From NCBI RefSeq assembly GCF_954871325.1, contig NC_088776.1, forward strand, positions 57,081,301-57,145,300: a DNA stretch of 64,000 bases, given 5' to 3'. The notes beneath the pieces are model-generated. The model saw only the letters and a program-made list of their open reading frames with translations, had not been told where the DNA came from and made no database searches. This DNA comes from Gordionus sp. m RMFG-2023 (taxonomy: Eukaryota; Nematomorpha; Gordioida; Chordodea; Parachordodidae). The position numbers and the translations under genes are program-made. Positions 1 through 11,130 of this stretch are shown piece by piece. Numbering within the stretch: position 1 is the first letter of the stretch; every line of letters starts with the position of its first letter.

Positions 1-560
1 ACTCCTAGGATAAATATATCTCTTAAAAGATCATCAAAAGGCGGTTTAAAATTACAAAGAGAACAGACAGTTTTAACCCTAATTGAAAAGTCAATAATCA
101 TCTCATTATATCTTTTTAGCGTAAAAAAAATTTTCCTATTTACGAAAATGCTCGAACTATCCTTGAACACCAAATTTAAGCTTTTTATTAAAGTATCATA
201 ATTTATCATCTCTAAATTTATTGGAAAGTGAAAGTTCTTAATTTTGATAAGATTGTCTGTTCAGATATAGGCTAAAAGCAGGTCTTTTTTTGTATTTAAA
301 TCTATAATATTTCTTACTTTATAAATTAACTCCAAGTTAAATAAGTAGTCCTGAATATTTACTTTTTCTTTGACGAATTCTGGAATATGGAAATTAATAG
401 GAACTACTTCCATTGAGTCTTTAACTTTAATAGGAAATACTTCCATTGAATCTTCAACTTTAATAGGAGCTACTTCCATTGAGTCTTTTACTTTAAATTT
501 AATAAATCAAATAAATCTTCTCTAAAAAAATCTTCGCCAATGAAGTGTTTTATTAAATAA
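1..560 (-). mobile_element. Gag fragment of a Ty3/gypsy-like LTR retrotransposon (fossil)
   Basis: The minus strand reads as a capsid-type Gag stretch, with motifs such as CNFKPPFDDLLRDIF near the left edge and DLNTKKDLLLAYI around 262-300. That spacing and style are familiar from insect gypsy-type Gag proteins. Near its N-terminal side (about 390-480) a ten-residue unit like PIKVEDSMEV is repeated. The element continues beyond the left edge, so its protease and polymerase are not visible. It is broken, with a few breaks; no LTR was identified on the right side. Moderately old. Confidence 0.6.
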
Positions 561-724
561 GTAAAATAAGTAAAGTAAGTAAAAAGTATTTTATGAATAT
601 CACTTATATATATATAATGAATTCAATCCTTCAGGTTATGTAATTTACAAACGAAAAGTTAATATTATATTCAATTTAAATTCAATTTACAATTACAATT
701 ATATTACATAAATCTTGCAAGAAT

Positions 725-1027
725 TTGAACCTTGTGCATGAGTACGAATTTCATGAACAAATCATTATTGAAACAACAGGATGTGAAATGTTTAAATTAA
801 ATGATTTCCCGATATTTTTAAATCTAGATGTTAAAACATATTTTTTAAGAGCAGCAATTATTTTTATACCACCTGCTGTGTCCACAGGGATAGGACATTA
901 TATATGTTATTCAAAACGAATAGATGGAACTTGGGAAGTTTATAATGACCTTTTAAAATCCATGGTATGCAAAAGAAATGACATCCAAGAAGATGTGATA
1001 TGTCATGCCTTGTTATATACAATATAA
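725..1027 (+). pseudogene. ubiquitin-specific-protease-like C-terminal fragment
   Basis: This open stretch of about 100 codons ends in GHYICYSKRIDGTWEVYNDL and then HALLYTI. In ubiquitin-specific proteases (peptidase C19) the C-terminal box has the catalytic His in a GHY motif, a Trp, a Tyr/Phe-x-Asp step and a final aliphatic LFY strand; all of these can be seen. The catalytic Cys box is not present upstream, and the stretch has no ATG start (it opens at a TTG), so it is an exon or a detached fragment rather than a complete gene. Seen: the motifs. Inferred: descent from a USP-like domain. It could be a captured domain inside a repeat, because a tandem array follows immediately. It might also be a last exon, since TAA follows the final strand at once. 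Confidence 0.45.
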
Positions 1028-1062
1028 AGAAAGAAAATTTTCGAAAAAGGATTAAAATATAT

Positions 1063-1345
1063 GATGAGTGAATGAGACATGTATTTTTATATTGATTAGC
1101 TATGGTTCATCAATTTAATATAAATTGATGAATGTATCGGAAATGTATTTTTACATTGATTTGCTATGATTCATCAATTTAATTAAAAATTTGATGAGTG
1201 AATCGGAAATGTATCTTATTTTTGATACGATATATCACTGAAAATTTAATAAAATTTGATGAATGTATCAGAAATGTATATTTACATTGATTCGCTATGA
1301 ATACTCCATCTAATTAAAAATTTGATGTGTGAATCTGCAATGTGC
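1063..1345. repeat. 66-bp tandem repeat, four copies plus a partial
   Basis: Units start with GATGAGTG or GATGAATG at 1063, 1127, 1193, 1258 and 1324, giving a period of 64-66 bp. Each carries a GAAATGTAT core, an ACATTGATT block and a TTTAAT/AAATTT tail. Copies differ by scattered substitutions, so the array is not recent. It begins just after the stop of the protease-like fragment. Confidence 0.8.
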
Positions 1346-2810
1346 CAATGTTTTATTGCGCTTCTAAGTGATTTGACAATTATAAACTCCAAGGAGACCC
1401 AATGTGCCTACAAATGTGAGTTGCTTGAAAATATAACCATCAATTCGTAAAGTATAAAATATTAATTTTTTTTTAAAGTTCTGTTTTCATACCTTTGTCG
1501 CTTTTTTTTATTTCTTCCTTTTTTTAGTCAATCTTATTTTTCCCTCTCTCCCTTAAATTCTAACTCCCACCATCACGGGGTGGGGAGTGAATGTGATTAT
1601 TTAATGGGGTAAATAAGGTAGGTATTAAAAACACTCATTTTACAATAATAACTTATTTTGGCTTTAAATTATAAATAAAAAGGTAAAAAATTTTAGGCGA
1701 AAATTCAATGCGCCCGTCTTTCTTGACGGTAGTACTGTTATAATTAGTTATCATAATACAAATAAAAATAAAGTATAACCATTAATATTCTTCAACATTT
1801 CATTACATAGCTTTTACAATTAAGCCCTTGACACTTCCTATGCAAAAATATATTTAAATTAAATCCATATTCTGCTAGAGTTTTGAAAGAATTTAATTTG
1901 TCGTAAAAGTTCAATGTTGTACTGGAATTATTAAATTATAAAATATAGGATATTTTTACCGATCTTATATATTATAGGGTATTTGCTGAAGTTTCCTAAT
2001 CCTATACAATAAGGTATATTTTAAAATATCAAATGAATAATATATATGCTTTTAGGGTTGAAGAATGTTTTTATTTTGGGAGGAGCTTATCAAATCAAAT
2101 GATTTTACACGACCCCTAAATAAATTATGGAATTTGTGACAACAGAAATTGTGAATTGAAAATTATCCTATACAATTCAAATAAAATTATATTGCATTAA
2201 AAAATTAAATAATATTTATAATTATGCCATAAAGGTGTTTTAAACTATATTCCTATTATATTCGTATTTGTTTATATTTGTTATATAGAATGTTTTATTG
2301 ATTATATGCTTATTTTCGCTTATTCGTTGAAAATTATAACATACATTTTTTATAATTTTTTCCTTCTTTATTCTTCCATCAATATTGTAGCTATAATATT
2401 CGAATAAAAATATAACACTCTTATTCCACAATCTATTTATATTATCGAGTAACAGTTTTCCAATAAAAAGATATAACGCTTGAGGATTATATTTTCGACC
2501 ACTAAGTGTAGTTGGACTAGCATTTTTATTAATAACTTTTTAAGTTTTTTTGATAATTTTTAGAGAAGAGTTTGAATACATGTTGATATCTATCTATAAA
2601 AACATAATCAATTTGATATATTCTTTTCTTAAGATTCTAGAGATGTGTCAGAATATTTGAAATATTGATATGGCACTGCTATATTGAATCAGGGTAACTT
2701 TCCTGCATAATTATATTATGAATAATGAGATCTAAATATAAATAAAATTTTTGATAAAAATATTAAAAATTTTTCGAATAAAATAAAAATTTGTAAAAGG
2801 AACAATTTGT
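1346..2810. other. intergenic, nothing recognised
   Basis: A+T-rich sequence with short runs of T. I see no supported gene, no mobile-element end and no strong repeat. Confidence 0.5.
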
Positions 2811-2814
2811 ATTT

Positions 2815-4742
2815 TGTTTATTTTGATAATAACTTTTTATTCTTAAATTCGGCTACAAAACTGATTGAAGCACTAACCTCTACTAACGAAGCACTAAAGA
2901 ATGATATAAGTTTCATCGTTAGTGCTATATTTTCTAGCCGAAATTTGACCTCTAAAAATTATTTTAGCGTGTTACAATATTTTTATATGACGGTTAACAA
3001 AATAAATTATAGAATTTAAAAATACTAATTAAGCACTAAATAATGGCGAAAACCGGATGTTTAGTACTATTATAGTTTTTGTTTTGGCACGTCGCCATTA
3101 TTTCTTTTTTTCGCAAATAACTTTTGATTCTTAAATTCGGCTACAAAACTGATTAAAGCACCAACCTCTACTAACGAAGCACTAAAAAATGATATAAGTT
3201 GTATCGTTAGTGCTTTCATAATTTTCTAGCCGAAATTTGACCTCTAAAAATTTCTTTTGCGTGTTACAATATTTTTATATGACGGTTAACAAAATAAATA
3301 TCAGAATTTAAAAATACTAATTAAGCACTAAATAATGGCGAAAACCGGATGTTTAGTACTATTATAGTTTTTGTTTTGGCACGTCGCCATTATTTCTTTT
3401 TTTCGCAAATAACTTTTGATTCTTAAATTCGGCTACAAAACTGATTAAAGCACTAACCTCTACTAACGAAGCACTAAATAATGATATAAGTTTCATCGTT
3501 AGTGCTTTCATAATTTTCCAGCCGAAATTTGACCTCTAAAAATTTCTTTTGCGTGTTACAATATTTTCATATGACGGTTAATAAAATAAATTACGGAATT
3601 TAAATATACTAAATAAGCACTAAATAATGGCGAAAACCGGATGTTTAGTACTATTATAGTTTTTGTTTTGGCACGTCGCCATCCATTATTTGTTTATTTT
3701 TGTTTTTTTCTTGAATAACTTTTTATTCTTAAATTCGGCTACAAAATGAATTGAAGCACTAACCTCTACTAACGAAGCACTAAAGAATGATATAAGTTTC
3801 ATCGTTAGTGCTTCCAAAAGTTCGGCCAATTCATGCCTAAATCGTGACGTCATAGTTTTTATTTTGCTAATAACTATTTATTCTTAAATTCGGCTACAAA
3901 ACTGATTAAAGCACTAACCTCTACTAACGAAGCATTAAAAAATGATATAAGTTTCATCGTTAGTGCTTTAATAATATTCTAGCCGAAATTTGACCTCTAA
4001 AAATTTCTTTGGCGTTTTACAATTTGTTCATATGACGGTTAACAAATTTAATAACGAAATTTAAATACACTAATTAAGCACTAAATAATGGCGAAAACCG
4101 GATGTTTTGTACTATTATAGACTTTGTTTTGGCAAGTCGCCAATATTTGTTTATTTTTGTTTTTTTCGCAAATAACTTTATTTCCTTAAATTCGGCTACT
4201 ATCCGGATTGAAGCACTAACCTCTACAAACGAAGCACTAAAGAATGATATAATTTCATCGTTAGTGCTTCCAAAAGTTCGGCCAACTTCACGCTTAAATC
4301 CGTCATAATTTTTATATACCTAATATCTTTTTTTATAAGGCGGTTAACGATAAAAATTACGTAATTAAAATTTATAATTAAGCACTAAATAATGGCGAAA
4401 ACCGGATGTTTTGTACTATTATAGTTTTTGTTTTGGTAAGTCGCCAATATTTGTTTATTTTTGTCTTTTCCCGAATAACCTTTTTCCCTTAAATTCGGCT
4501 ACTATCCGGATTGAAGCACTAACCTCTACTTACGAAGCACTAAAGATTGATATATATTTCATAGTTAGTGCTTCCAATCGACTTTTAAGCGTGAAGTTGG
4601 CACAAATTTTTATTTTTACTTCTAACTTTTTTTCCTTAAATTCGGCTACTAAACGGATTGAAGCACTAACAAGCACTAACGAAGCACTAAAAAATGATAT
4701 ATAATTCATCGTAGTGCTTCCAATCGTTCGGCCAACTTCACG
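2815..4742. repeat. hairpin-bearing satellite array, eight units
   Basis: The marker TTCGGCTAC recurs with GGCTAC at 2851, 3139, 3431, 3737, 3892, 4194, 4497 and 4644. Six steps are roughly 290-305 bp and two are about 150 bp. The long unit has two foldback modules. The first runs from AAATTCGGCTA to TAGCCGAAATTT (for example 3425-3530), with an inner AAGCACTAAC / GTTAGTGCTT stem. The second pairs AATGGCGA with TCGCCATT (3042-3099 in the first unit). Short units keep only the first module and end in GGCCAACTTCACG. The heptamer GCACTAA recurs within every unit. Translations such as LNSATKLIEALTSTNEAL are by-products of the repeat. Confidence 0.85.
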
Positions 4743-4859
4743 GAGCTGAATATTCATTTTGAGAAACTTTCTTCAATTAAAATGGTAAAATTTATTAATA
4801 CTTTTTTAAAATTTCAAGTTGATAATTATTTCATAAATTTAAATTCATATGTTTTTTCT

Positions 4860-5087
4860 CTACCGGATGTGATTTGAGCGATTTTACGTTGTAGCATAAG
4901 CGATGAAACGCGACCATAGCTTTATAATTTAAAATGATTTATTTTGCAATTTATGAATCGCTTGCGCTACATTATGTTATTACACGCTTACTATAAACGG
5001 GTCCTTATATTGTATATTTATATGAAAAATTCGAATTTTATATTTGTAGGAATGCTATTATATATACATATGTAATGAATGTTAAAC
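4860..5087. repeat. block shared with introns of units D and E, with a foldback
   Basis: The stretch around 4880-5000 (CGATTTTACG through ACACGCTTAC) is related to 44760-44900 and to two neighbouring copies at about 58315-58430 and 58500-58690, all next to an S exon. GTAGCATAAGCGAT and ATCGCTTGCGCTAC form an inverted pair here. It is probably an old foldback element fixed in the ancestral intron 1 before the block was duplicated. Confidence 0.5.
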
Positions 5088-5145
5088 CTGTTCTAGTACT
5101 GGTTCTAATATAAGCTAAGATGCATAGGAATACAATTAGTCTCAT
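5088..5145 (-). pseudogene. lone signal-peptide exon (S) of the secreted gene family
   Basis: Reading leftward from the ATG at 5145-5143, the exon encodes MRLIVFLCILAYIRT followed by STRT. It ends at ACAG|GTTTAAC, a plausible splice donor, after 19 codons plus one base, the same phase as in units C, D and E. The sequence is a textbook signal peptide: short basic start, hydrophobic core, small residues. No exon b follows to the left, where the hairpin satellite lies, so this is an orphan first exon or the stump of a truncated copy. Assignment rests on similarity to the other S exons. Confidence 0.6.
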
Positions 5146-5339
5146 TTCTTAAAATATTTTGATTTATTGTTTAAATTAAGTTATGATTACATAAAGGATA
5201 GAATAATTTTAAATATTTTGATTATTTAAATTAAGTTATGATTACATTAATAGGCTAGGCTTAACCGATTTCCCAACTATATTTGAAATGATCTTTGTGA
5301 TAGTAGTACAAACTTTAAACGTTCAAGTATATTTGTATT

Positions 5340-5540
5340 TAGCCATTTATCCTTTTTAGTTGGATTCCCAAGACCTCATCTTCAGCATTCTCATCTCCTA
5401 CTCCTTCTGACGTAAATTTTTTTGTCTGCTATGCTTTTTAATAGATATCCTCTTTTTAATTTTTTTATTTCTTTCTCAATTGTATTATTGCTTTGTAAAG
5501 TAGAACCCAAATTAGTTTTCAATTACTGGTATTTTTCATT
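5340..5540 (-). mobile_element. old RTE LINE fragment (RT C-terminal region)
   Basis: Runs such as CCTCATCTTCAGCATTCTCA and TGTAAAGTAGAACCCAAATT match the 7.5-8.2 kb minus-strand RTE sequence after many substitutions. It lies upstream (minus strand) of the lone S exon at 5.1 kb, the same arrangement as at 45.6 and 59.5 kb. No open frame remains. Confidence 0.6.
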
Positions 5541-5544
5541 TTAA

Positions 5545-6850
5545 ATTTAATGATTTAAAAGTATTATTATTAAGGTTTATAAAGGTGATTTTTATAATAA
5601 AATTTATTTTTTTTAAACTACTTGTTATTAGTTATAGATGCTAATATTTTAAAAACTTTTAATTAATTTACAGAAAATTAAAGGATATATGTTTTGGTAC
5701 TTTAGTAATTTAGGAATAATTATTTTATTTATTTCAATTAAGCTAAATCTTAGCAAGAAATAATTGCTTAAAGAAATAATATTTATAATTTTAGACTACA
5801 ATTTTTTTAGATTCTAAATATAAATATGTTCTAAATAAATATGATATGTGGGAAATATTAAGCATAATATTTGTCAAAATTCTCATTGGTCTAAAGATAC
5901 TTGTATCAAAATATAGGAGAAGACATGATAAAAACGCTTAATTATATTTAATTATACACAAAAACTTTTAAAATATTTATTTTTTAAAATTATTTTGAAA
6001 ATGAATTTTTTTTAACAAGCCACAAACACAGGACCTTCTAGAATAAAATAGTTTTTATTAAGTCTTTTTTATTATAACATTTAACCCACATTAAAATTAT
6101 TCCAAATTTATTTGAATTATGGAATATATAAAATACTCCAATTTTTCACATTATATAATACCTCACGTTTCTTTCCCATCCTTCCTTTCCTATCTATTTG
6201 ATTCCTTCACTCCTTCACTCTAAATCTTGTTGTTAAACAATGACATGCTAGTGTTTAGCGGAAAATAGTATAATCATTAAATGAATTATTTAGCCCTATT
6301 TTGTCATAGAGAAAGATAAAAAAATGTTTGTTTAATAAATAATCTAGTTAGCCTCTTTTTAATTTTAGATTGAGTTCTTTCAACCTCATTCTGTTATATA
6401 ATTGAGAAATCATAAATATTTATTGTTTGAGCTATGCTATATCATAAAGGCGAATCGACAAGTGGTTAAATGCCAAATATGGAGCATCTTAATAATTATT
6501 AAAATTTGAAAAATATTTTAAAAAAGATTGGAATTGTGTAAAGTGCGGCAAATGTTTATTAATTTTAATGTGTGGTAAATTATATTAGCCATCTTAACTC
6601 AATGTCTTACTATCTTGTCAAGGGTCATCGGTATATATTAAAACATTCTTATACACCTTAATAGCTCTAATACTATACTCCGATCTCCATATTAGAATTA
6701 GACAATAGAGTGGATACCAAGGGTGGTTAACACATAGTCAAAATCATTATTCCTATAATAGGCTACTACATCTAGCCAAAACACTCATCTAATAATTTAT
6801 CAAATAATTTTAATATTTAATATATATAAATGATTCTAGTAATAGTCTTA
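5545..6850. other. intergenic, nothing recognised
   Basis: A+T-rich, no supported gene. Around 6450-6490 there is a weak tRNA A-box-like string (CGACAAGTGGTTAAATGCC) without a matching B box. Confidence 0.4.
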
Positions 6851-6966
6851 ATCCCAACTAAGTACAAATGGCTTATGAAGTCTCTTATAAGATAATGAAT
6901 GTTTTATTGTTTATAACATTAAAAAATGATAAAATAATAAATAAAAGTATTAATAATTTTTCATTC

Positions 6967-7272
6967 TTTTGACCCCTTTGAATTATATATATTGAATAAA
7001 GCAGAATAATCTACTTGAACGATTTTTATAAAATTTAAATATTAGTATAAGTCCTCCTATTTATTTGCAAAATTAAAAATGCTTATAATAAATCTTTCAT
7101 AATTTACATATTTTTTTTATATCTCTCTCAAATATAAGGTTCACAACTGGATATCTACATTACTTCGCTTTGTATGGTTAATGCTGTTATATATATCCAA
7201 TGAATGTAAACCTTCTTTGCCAGGAACAATGCTAATATAAGCTAGACTATATATAAATATAATTAATACTTT
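6967..7272 (-). pseudogene. two-exon stump (S and b) of the secreted gene family
   Basis: The minus strand holds an S-like exon at about 7212-7272 (LIIFIYSLAYISIVPGKE, then AG|GTTTAC). It has lost the start Met in my reading. An exon-b relative lies at about 6967-7035 (DYSALFNIYNSKGSK). Further left, around 6860-6905, the intron/exon-a boundary sequence is still recognisable, but I see no exon c. The copy is decayed; similarity to units C-E and the shared order are the evidence. Confidence 0.5.
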
Positions 7273-7531
7273 TTACTATTTAAATAGAGCTATGATTATC
7301 AAAATGAGTTTAATAATTTGATGATTAAAAATATTTATCTTATCAATATCTTTTGATTGTAAGCTTATAATTTATATTATATTTTATGATGAAAATATCT
7401 AAATATCTTGTGCATTTACCTATAAGAAAAAACATTTTTTTCTCAACACTTTACAAAATTTTTTATAATTAATATATTTTAAATTTTTAATTATAGTTTA
7501 TTAACCTCTTATAAATTTTTTTTTTTTCTCT

Positions 7532-8660
7532 TTAGCTTTCACCTTTTCTGGTGCTAAGCTCCTTCAACATCTCTCTCCACTTTATGTTATTCATACAATC
7601 TCTTTTATCTATTTTATACTTCTTTATATTGGCTCTAACTTTATGGCCCCATTGAAGTTTTGGCCTTCCTCTTTTACGTTCCATCACTTTCAAACTCTCA
7701 ACTTTATTTCCTATGTAGTTCATAGGTCTTCTCATTGTGTGCCCATACCACCTAAGTCTGTTTACCATTAACTTAGTCTTAATGGGCACTACCTTTAAGC
7801 TACTTAGTATTCTTGTACTGCGCACTTTATCCTTTCTTGTTACCCCAGCAATCATCCTCAGCATTCCCATCTCCATAGTTTGTAGACTTCTCTCGTCTGA
7901 TTCTTTGGTTGGTCATGTTTCCAAACTATATAGAATAGTTGGTTGTACTATGGAACTGTAAATTTTTCCCTTTAATTTGTGTGGGATTCTTTTGTCAAAT
8001 AGCACTCCAGATAAAGATCTCCACTTTAACCACCCTTGATTAATCTTACTCTTTATCTCTTTTTCTATTGTGCCGTTTGTTTGTATAGTGGAGCCCAAAT
8101 ATTTGCAGCTTTCAATTGCGGATATCTCACATTCATTTATATCAATACTCTCTGTTTCATCTCCTCCTATCACCATATACTCCGTCTATTCTCTATTTAC
8201 TTTTAATCCATGCGTTTCTAGGATATTTATCCAACTCACTAACCTTTCTTTCATTTCATCCTTGGATTCGGCAAGTATCACAATATCATCTGCAAATATA
8301 ATATTCCACGGGACTGTTTGAGGTATAGACTGTGCTAATACATCTATTACTGTAATGAAGAGAAGTGGGCTGAGAGCCGACCCTTGATGAACTCCTTCGG
8401 CTATTGTGAAGCCTGCTGAAGTACCTGTTGTGCTACGGACCATTGTTGTATGTCCCATATACATATCCTGAATTATTCTTATATATTTTTCGGGAACTTT
8501 TTTGTGGCGTAGCGCCCACCAGATAAGTTTTCTTGGGATTCTATCGAAGGCCTTTTCTAGATCGAGAAAGACCATGTGTAGCTTTTTGTTCTTTTCCCTG
8601 TACTTTTCACTCATTTGCCTAATTGCATGGATAGCATCGGTTGTTGATCTTCCAGGCATA
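7532..8660 (-). pseudogene. RTE reverse transcriptase palm and C-terminal region
   Basis: Begins at the MPGRSTTDAIHAIRQM block (RT motif 2a region) and runs through FLDLEKAFD, the HQGSALSPLLF block and FADD. It then passes KYLGSTIQTNG, LKGKIYSS and the LRWYGHTMRRP / GRPKLQWGHKV tail typical of RTE. Two in-frame stops interrupt it, near 8184 (after LKVNRE) and near 7911 (a Trp codon changed to TGA after YSLET). Otherwise the frame is open to the last codon at 7532. It cannot make an active polymerase. Confidence 0.88.
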
Positions 8661-8679
8661 AAGCCAAACTGTGTCTCTC

Positions 8680-9190
8680 CTATTCTTTCCCCACATGAGC
8701 ATTTAAGTCACCACCAATTATGACTAGGTCTTCCTTAGGGATTTCCATTACTGCTTCATCAAGGATAGCTCTAAAGTCATCTTTTTCTTCTTCCTTGCAA
8801 CCCGTTTGAGGAGCATATACTGATAGGATGTGTAGTATTGATTGACCAATGCAGAGTTTTATCTTCATTAGTCTATCAGAGATCCTGTTAACTTCTACAA
8901 CTGAGGAGGTTAGATCTTGACTGAGGATGATGCCGACACTGTTCCTATTGCTAACAAGTCCATTATAGTACAATTTATACCCATCTCCAATCATCAAAGT
9001 CTTCTGTCCTTTCCATTTCGTCTCTTGTATGCACGCTATATCAACTTTTCTCTTGTTCAACATTGATGCCTTCTCTCGTCTTACCTTTAAGCGTCCCAAT
9101 ATTCAAACTTGCCAGTCTTGTCTTCTTTGCTTTGACCTTTACTTTATTTTTCACAGGATGGAGGTCTACACCCTGCGCGTCGCATGGAGG
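8680..9190 (-). pseudogene. RTE endonuclease domain
   Basis: AP-endonuclease-fold domain that nicks target DNA for target-primed reverse transcription. Visible motifs are SLNIGTLKGK, IACIQETKWKG, ILSVYAPQ and GGDLNAHVG in family order. A frameshift lies near 9060, between the IGTLKGK part and the CIQETKWKG part. Immediately after GGDLNAHVGKE the sequence jumps to QFGFMPGRST of the RT, so the usual linker and RT fingers (several hundred residues) are missing. Confidence 0.85.
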
Positions 9191-9371
9191 GAACGCCCTA
9201 ACTTTCATATTCATATTTTCATTTATTTCTGTCATATTTGTTTATTGGACAGGTATCCTTAGCATCCGGCTGTCCAGGCCTGTCGGTGACCGGGGTGTCA
9301 TCTCTAAGCTCCGAAATTCATCATACCATATGTCTTTACACATCAGTCATCGAAGAAAAACTTGAAAGTTT

Positions 9372-9438
9372 TTGATCCTTACCAGGATTGAACCTGCGTC
9401 TTTGTTCATACTCGTGTTTTCAATCGCACATCTTACAG
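9372..9438 (-). other. tRNA-like (SINE- or 5' UTR-type) segment with Pol III B box
   Basis: On the minus strand GCAGGTTCAATCCTG is a good B box, and TGCTGTAAGATG upstream is a weak A box at plausible spacing. I cannot fold a full cloverleaf with a proper acceptor stem, so a real tRNA gene is unlikely. A tRNA-derived SINE head or RTE 5' region is possible. Confidence 0.35.
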
Positions 9439-9999
9439 CAATATTTTACTCTTCCCGTAAAATAATATCATTTTTTTTATAACAACATTATTTTATATTA
9501 TTTTCATTTAACACTCACAATAATACAAAGTCCAGACAAAAAGAAACTTAAATGAGGGTTATAGGACATTAAAAAAAGACTGATAATGCGGTGTAATTAT
9601 TTAGGCCCCTGAGCTAACAATTTTATATTTAAGCTAGGACATATTCTTAGCAATTATTATGTTTAATAATTATAATAAGATATTGAAAGACCAGACGAAG
9701 TATATAATAAACTCATGGTAGGGAAAAATAAAGTTGAAACTACAATGTATATGCTTTAAAAGAGAAAACAAGCATAAGATATTTTTACATTTTGTCGCCT
9801 TTTATTATCAGGGTTGCCAGGTCAAAATTTTCAAATTGTGGGAGAAATTCGGTATTTTGTGGGAGTAATATAAAAATTGTGGGACGGCCCGCAAAGGCCC
9901 AGCCTGCGGCCGGGATTTAGAATCGACTTAGTTATCGGCTTATTATTTTTTATAAATATAAAATCGAATCTATTTTCCAAAATAAAATTGGTAATTATT

Positions 10000-10210
10000 T
10001 TTCAAAATAAAATAGCCAACTATTTAAAATAAAATAGCCAACTATTTAAAATAAAATAGCCAACTATTTTTCAAAATAAAATAGCCAACTATTTTTCAAA
10101 ATAAAATAGCCAACTATTTTTCAAAATAAAATAGCCAACTCTTTTTCAAAATAAAATAGGTAACTATTTTCCAAAATAAAATACGCGACTATTTTTCAAA
10201 ATAGGTAATT
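10000..10210. repeat. tandem repeat ATAGCCAACTATTTTTCAAAATAAA (22-27 bp)
   Basis: Eight or nine consecutive units, the first two shorter (about 22 bp) and the rest about 27 bp, with variants GGTAACT and CGCGACT at the right end. It lies between the left terminus and the transposase of the hAT at 9809. Confidence 0.85.
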
Positions 10211-10489
10211 ATAGTACGACACAAAATTTTTGATTTATTATAATACATTAATTTTGTTTAAAAATAATAACCAACGATCTTTTTTAAATACAAAAGAATG
10301 TAAACAAGATAAAATTTTATAAAAAAATTGTAATTTTACAATATTAAAAAATATATTTTATGCTAATGTATAAATAAGATTTTATAAAAAAACAAACAAT
10401 TTTAAATTTACAATGTAAAAAATAATTATAATCAGTGCGGGGAAGTTGTTCTACAGCATTTAGTTAATACAATGGGGGAAGGGAATAGG

Positions 10490-11130
10490 ATATTTTGAGG
10501 CATCAAAAATCTTCAAAGCATAAATCAGTACAGGGCAGTCTATCAACATCTATTGCAAAACAAAAATATTCTTCAAAAATAAGAAATAATACAGATACAA
10601 CTACAGTTGCGGAAATGGTAAATACCTATCATGCAGTACAACATTCAGACAGCTATTAACATCACAATGTTGGTAGGATCTTTCCCCATAATATTTAACG
10701 ACTAATATAAATGAAAAGTATACTTGGTAGAACACAAATGAGCAAGGCTATCAATGTTTTAGGATATAAATCCAGAAGATCAATTCTTGACGATTTGAAA
10801 GATGTACAAACATATGCAATTCTAACAGATGCATCTAATAAGGAGATATCAAAACATTTCCCTTGATCCTCCCCTATTTCAACAAAATTAATGTCATTTC
10901 AATAAAACTATTAAAAAAATTTTCTCCAGATATGAAAAAATCCAAAGACATAACTAACCATATATAATTGTAAATATGGCAGATTTGGCATTACCAATGA
11001 ATTGCATGGCAGCATTCTGATCTGATAATTCCTCAGTGAATTTGGAAAAAACCAGAGTGTATTTACAGAATAGAGTTAGCATAATGTTGGTTGACAGGTT
11101 CCTCCTAATACGCGCCATCGTAGAATTTTA
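10490..11130 (+). pseudogene. hAT transposase, N-terminal and central part
   Basis: On the plus strand I read VAEMVNTYHAVQHSDSY, LGRTQMSKAINVLGYKS, LTDASNKEISKHFP and SDNSSVN. These match, in order, conserved blocks of one hAT transposase class (the YHxVxH block, GRTK, DASN-K-FP, and aDNxxxNFG). Several stops and frame changes interrupt it. The C-terminal dimerisation domain expected further right on the same strand is absent; instead it is found on the minus strand. Confidence 0.75.

Larger units (their letters stand above)
7508..9330 (-). mobile_element. RTE-clade LINE, internally deleted
   Basis: This non-LTR retrotransposon is on the minus strand. From right to left it has an upstream region, an apurinic endonuclease domain (about 9190-8690), reverse transcriptase and C-terminal region (8660-7532), then a poly(A) tail seen as a T run at about 7518-7530. 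The endonuclease has QETKWKG, SVYAPQ and GGDLNAHVG; the RT has FLDLEKAFDRIP, VHQGSALSPLLF and the catalytic FADD. The family is the RTE type often mis-annotated as craniofacial development protein 2-like. The C terminus has LRWYGHTMRR. It is less A+T-rich and less decayed than other LINE pieces here, so relatively young. Confidence 0.88.

Noticed and set aside
2807-4757. Several plus- and minus-strand proteins with NSATIRIEALTSTNEALKND
   Set aside because: They are translations of the hairpin satellite; different units open different frames.
8070-8723. Plus-strand proteins over the RTE reverse transcriptase
   Set aside because: Shadows of the minus-strand RT frame, which carries all the conserved motifs.
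9372-9438. Functional tRNA gene
   Set aside because: Good B box only; no convincing acceptor stem or anticodon arm.
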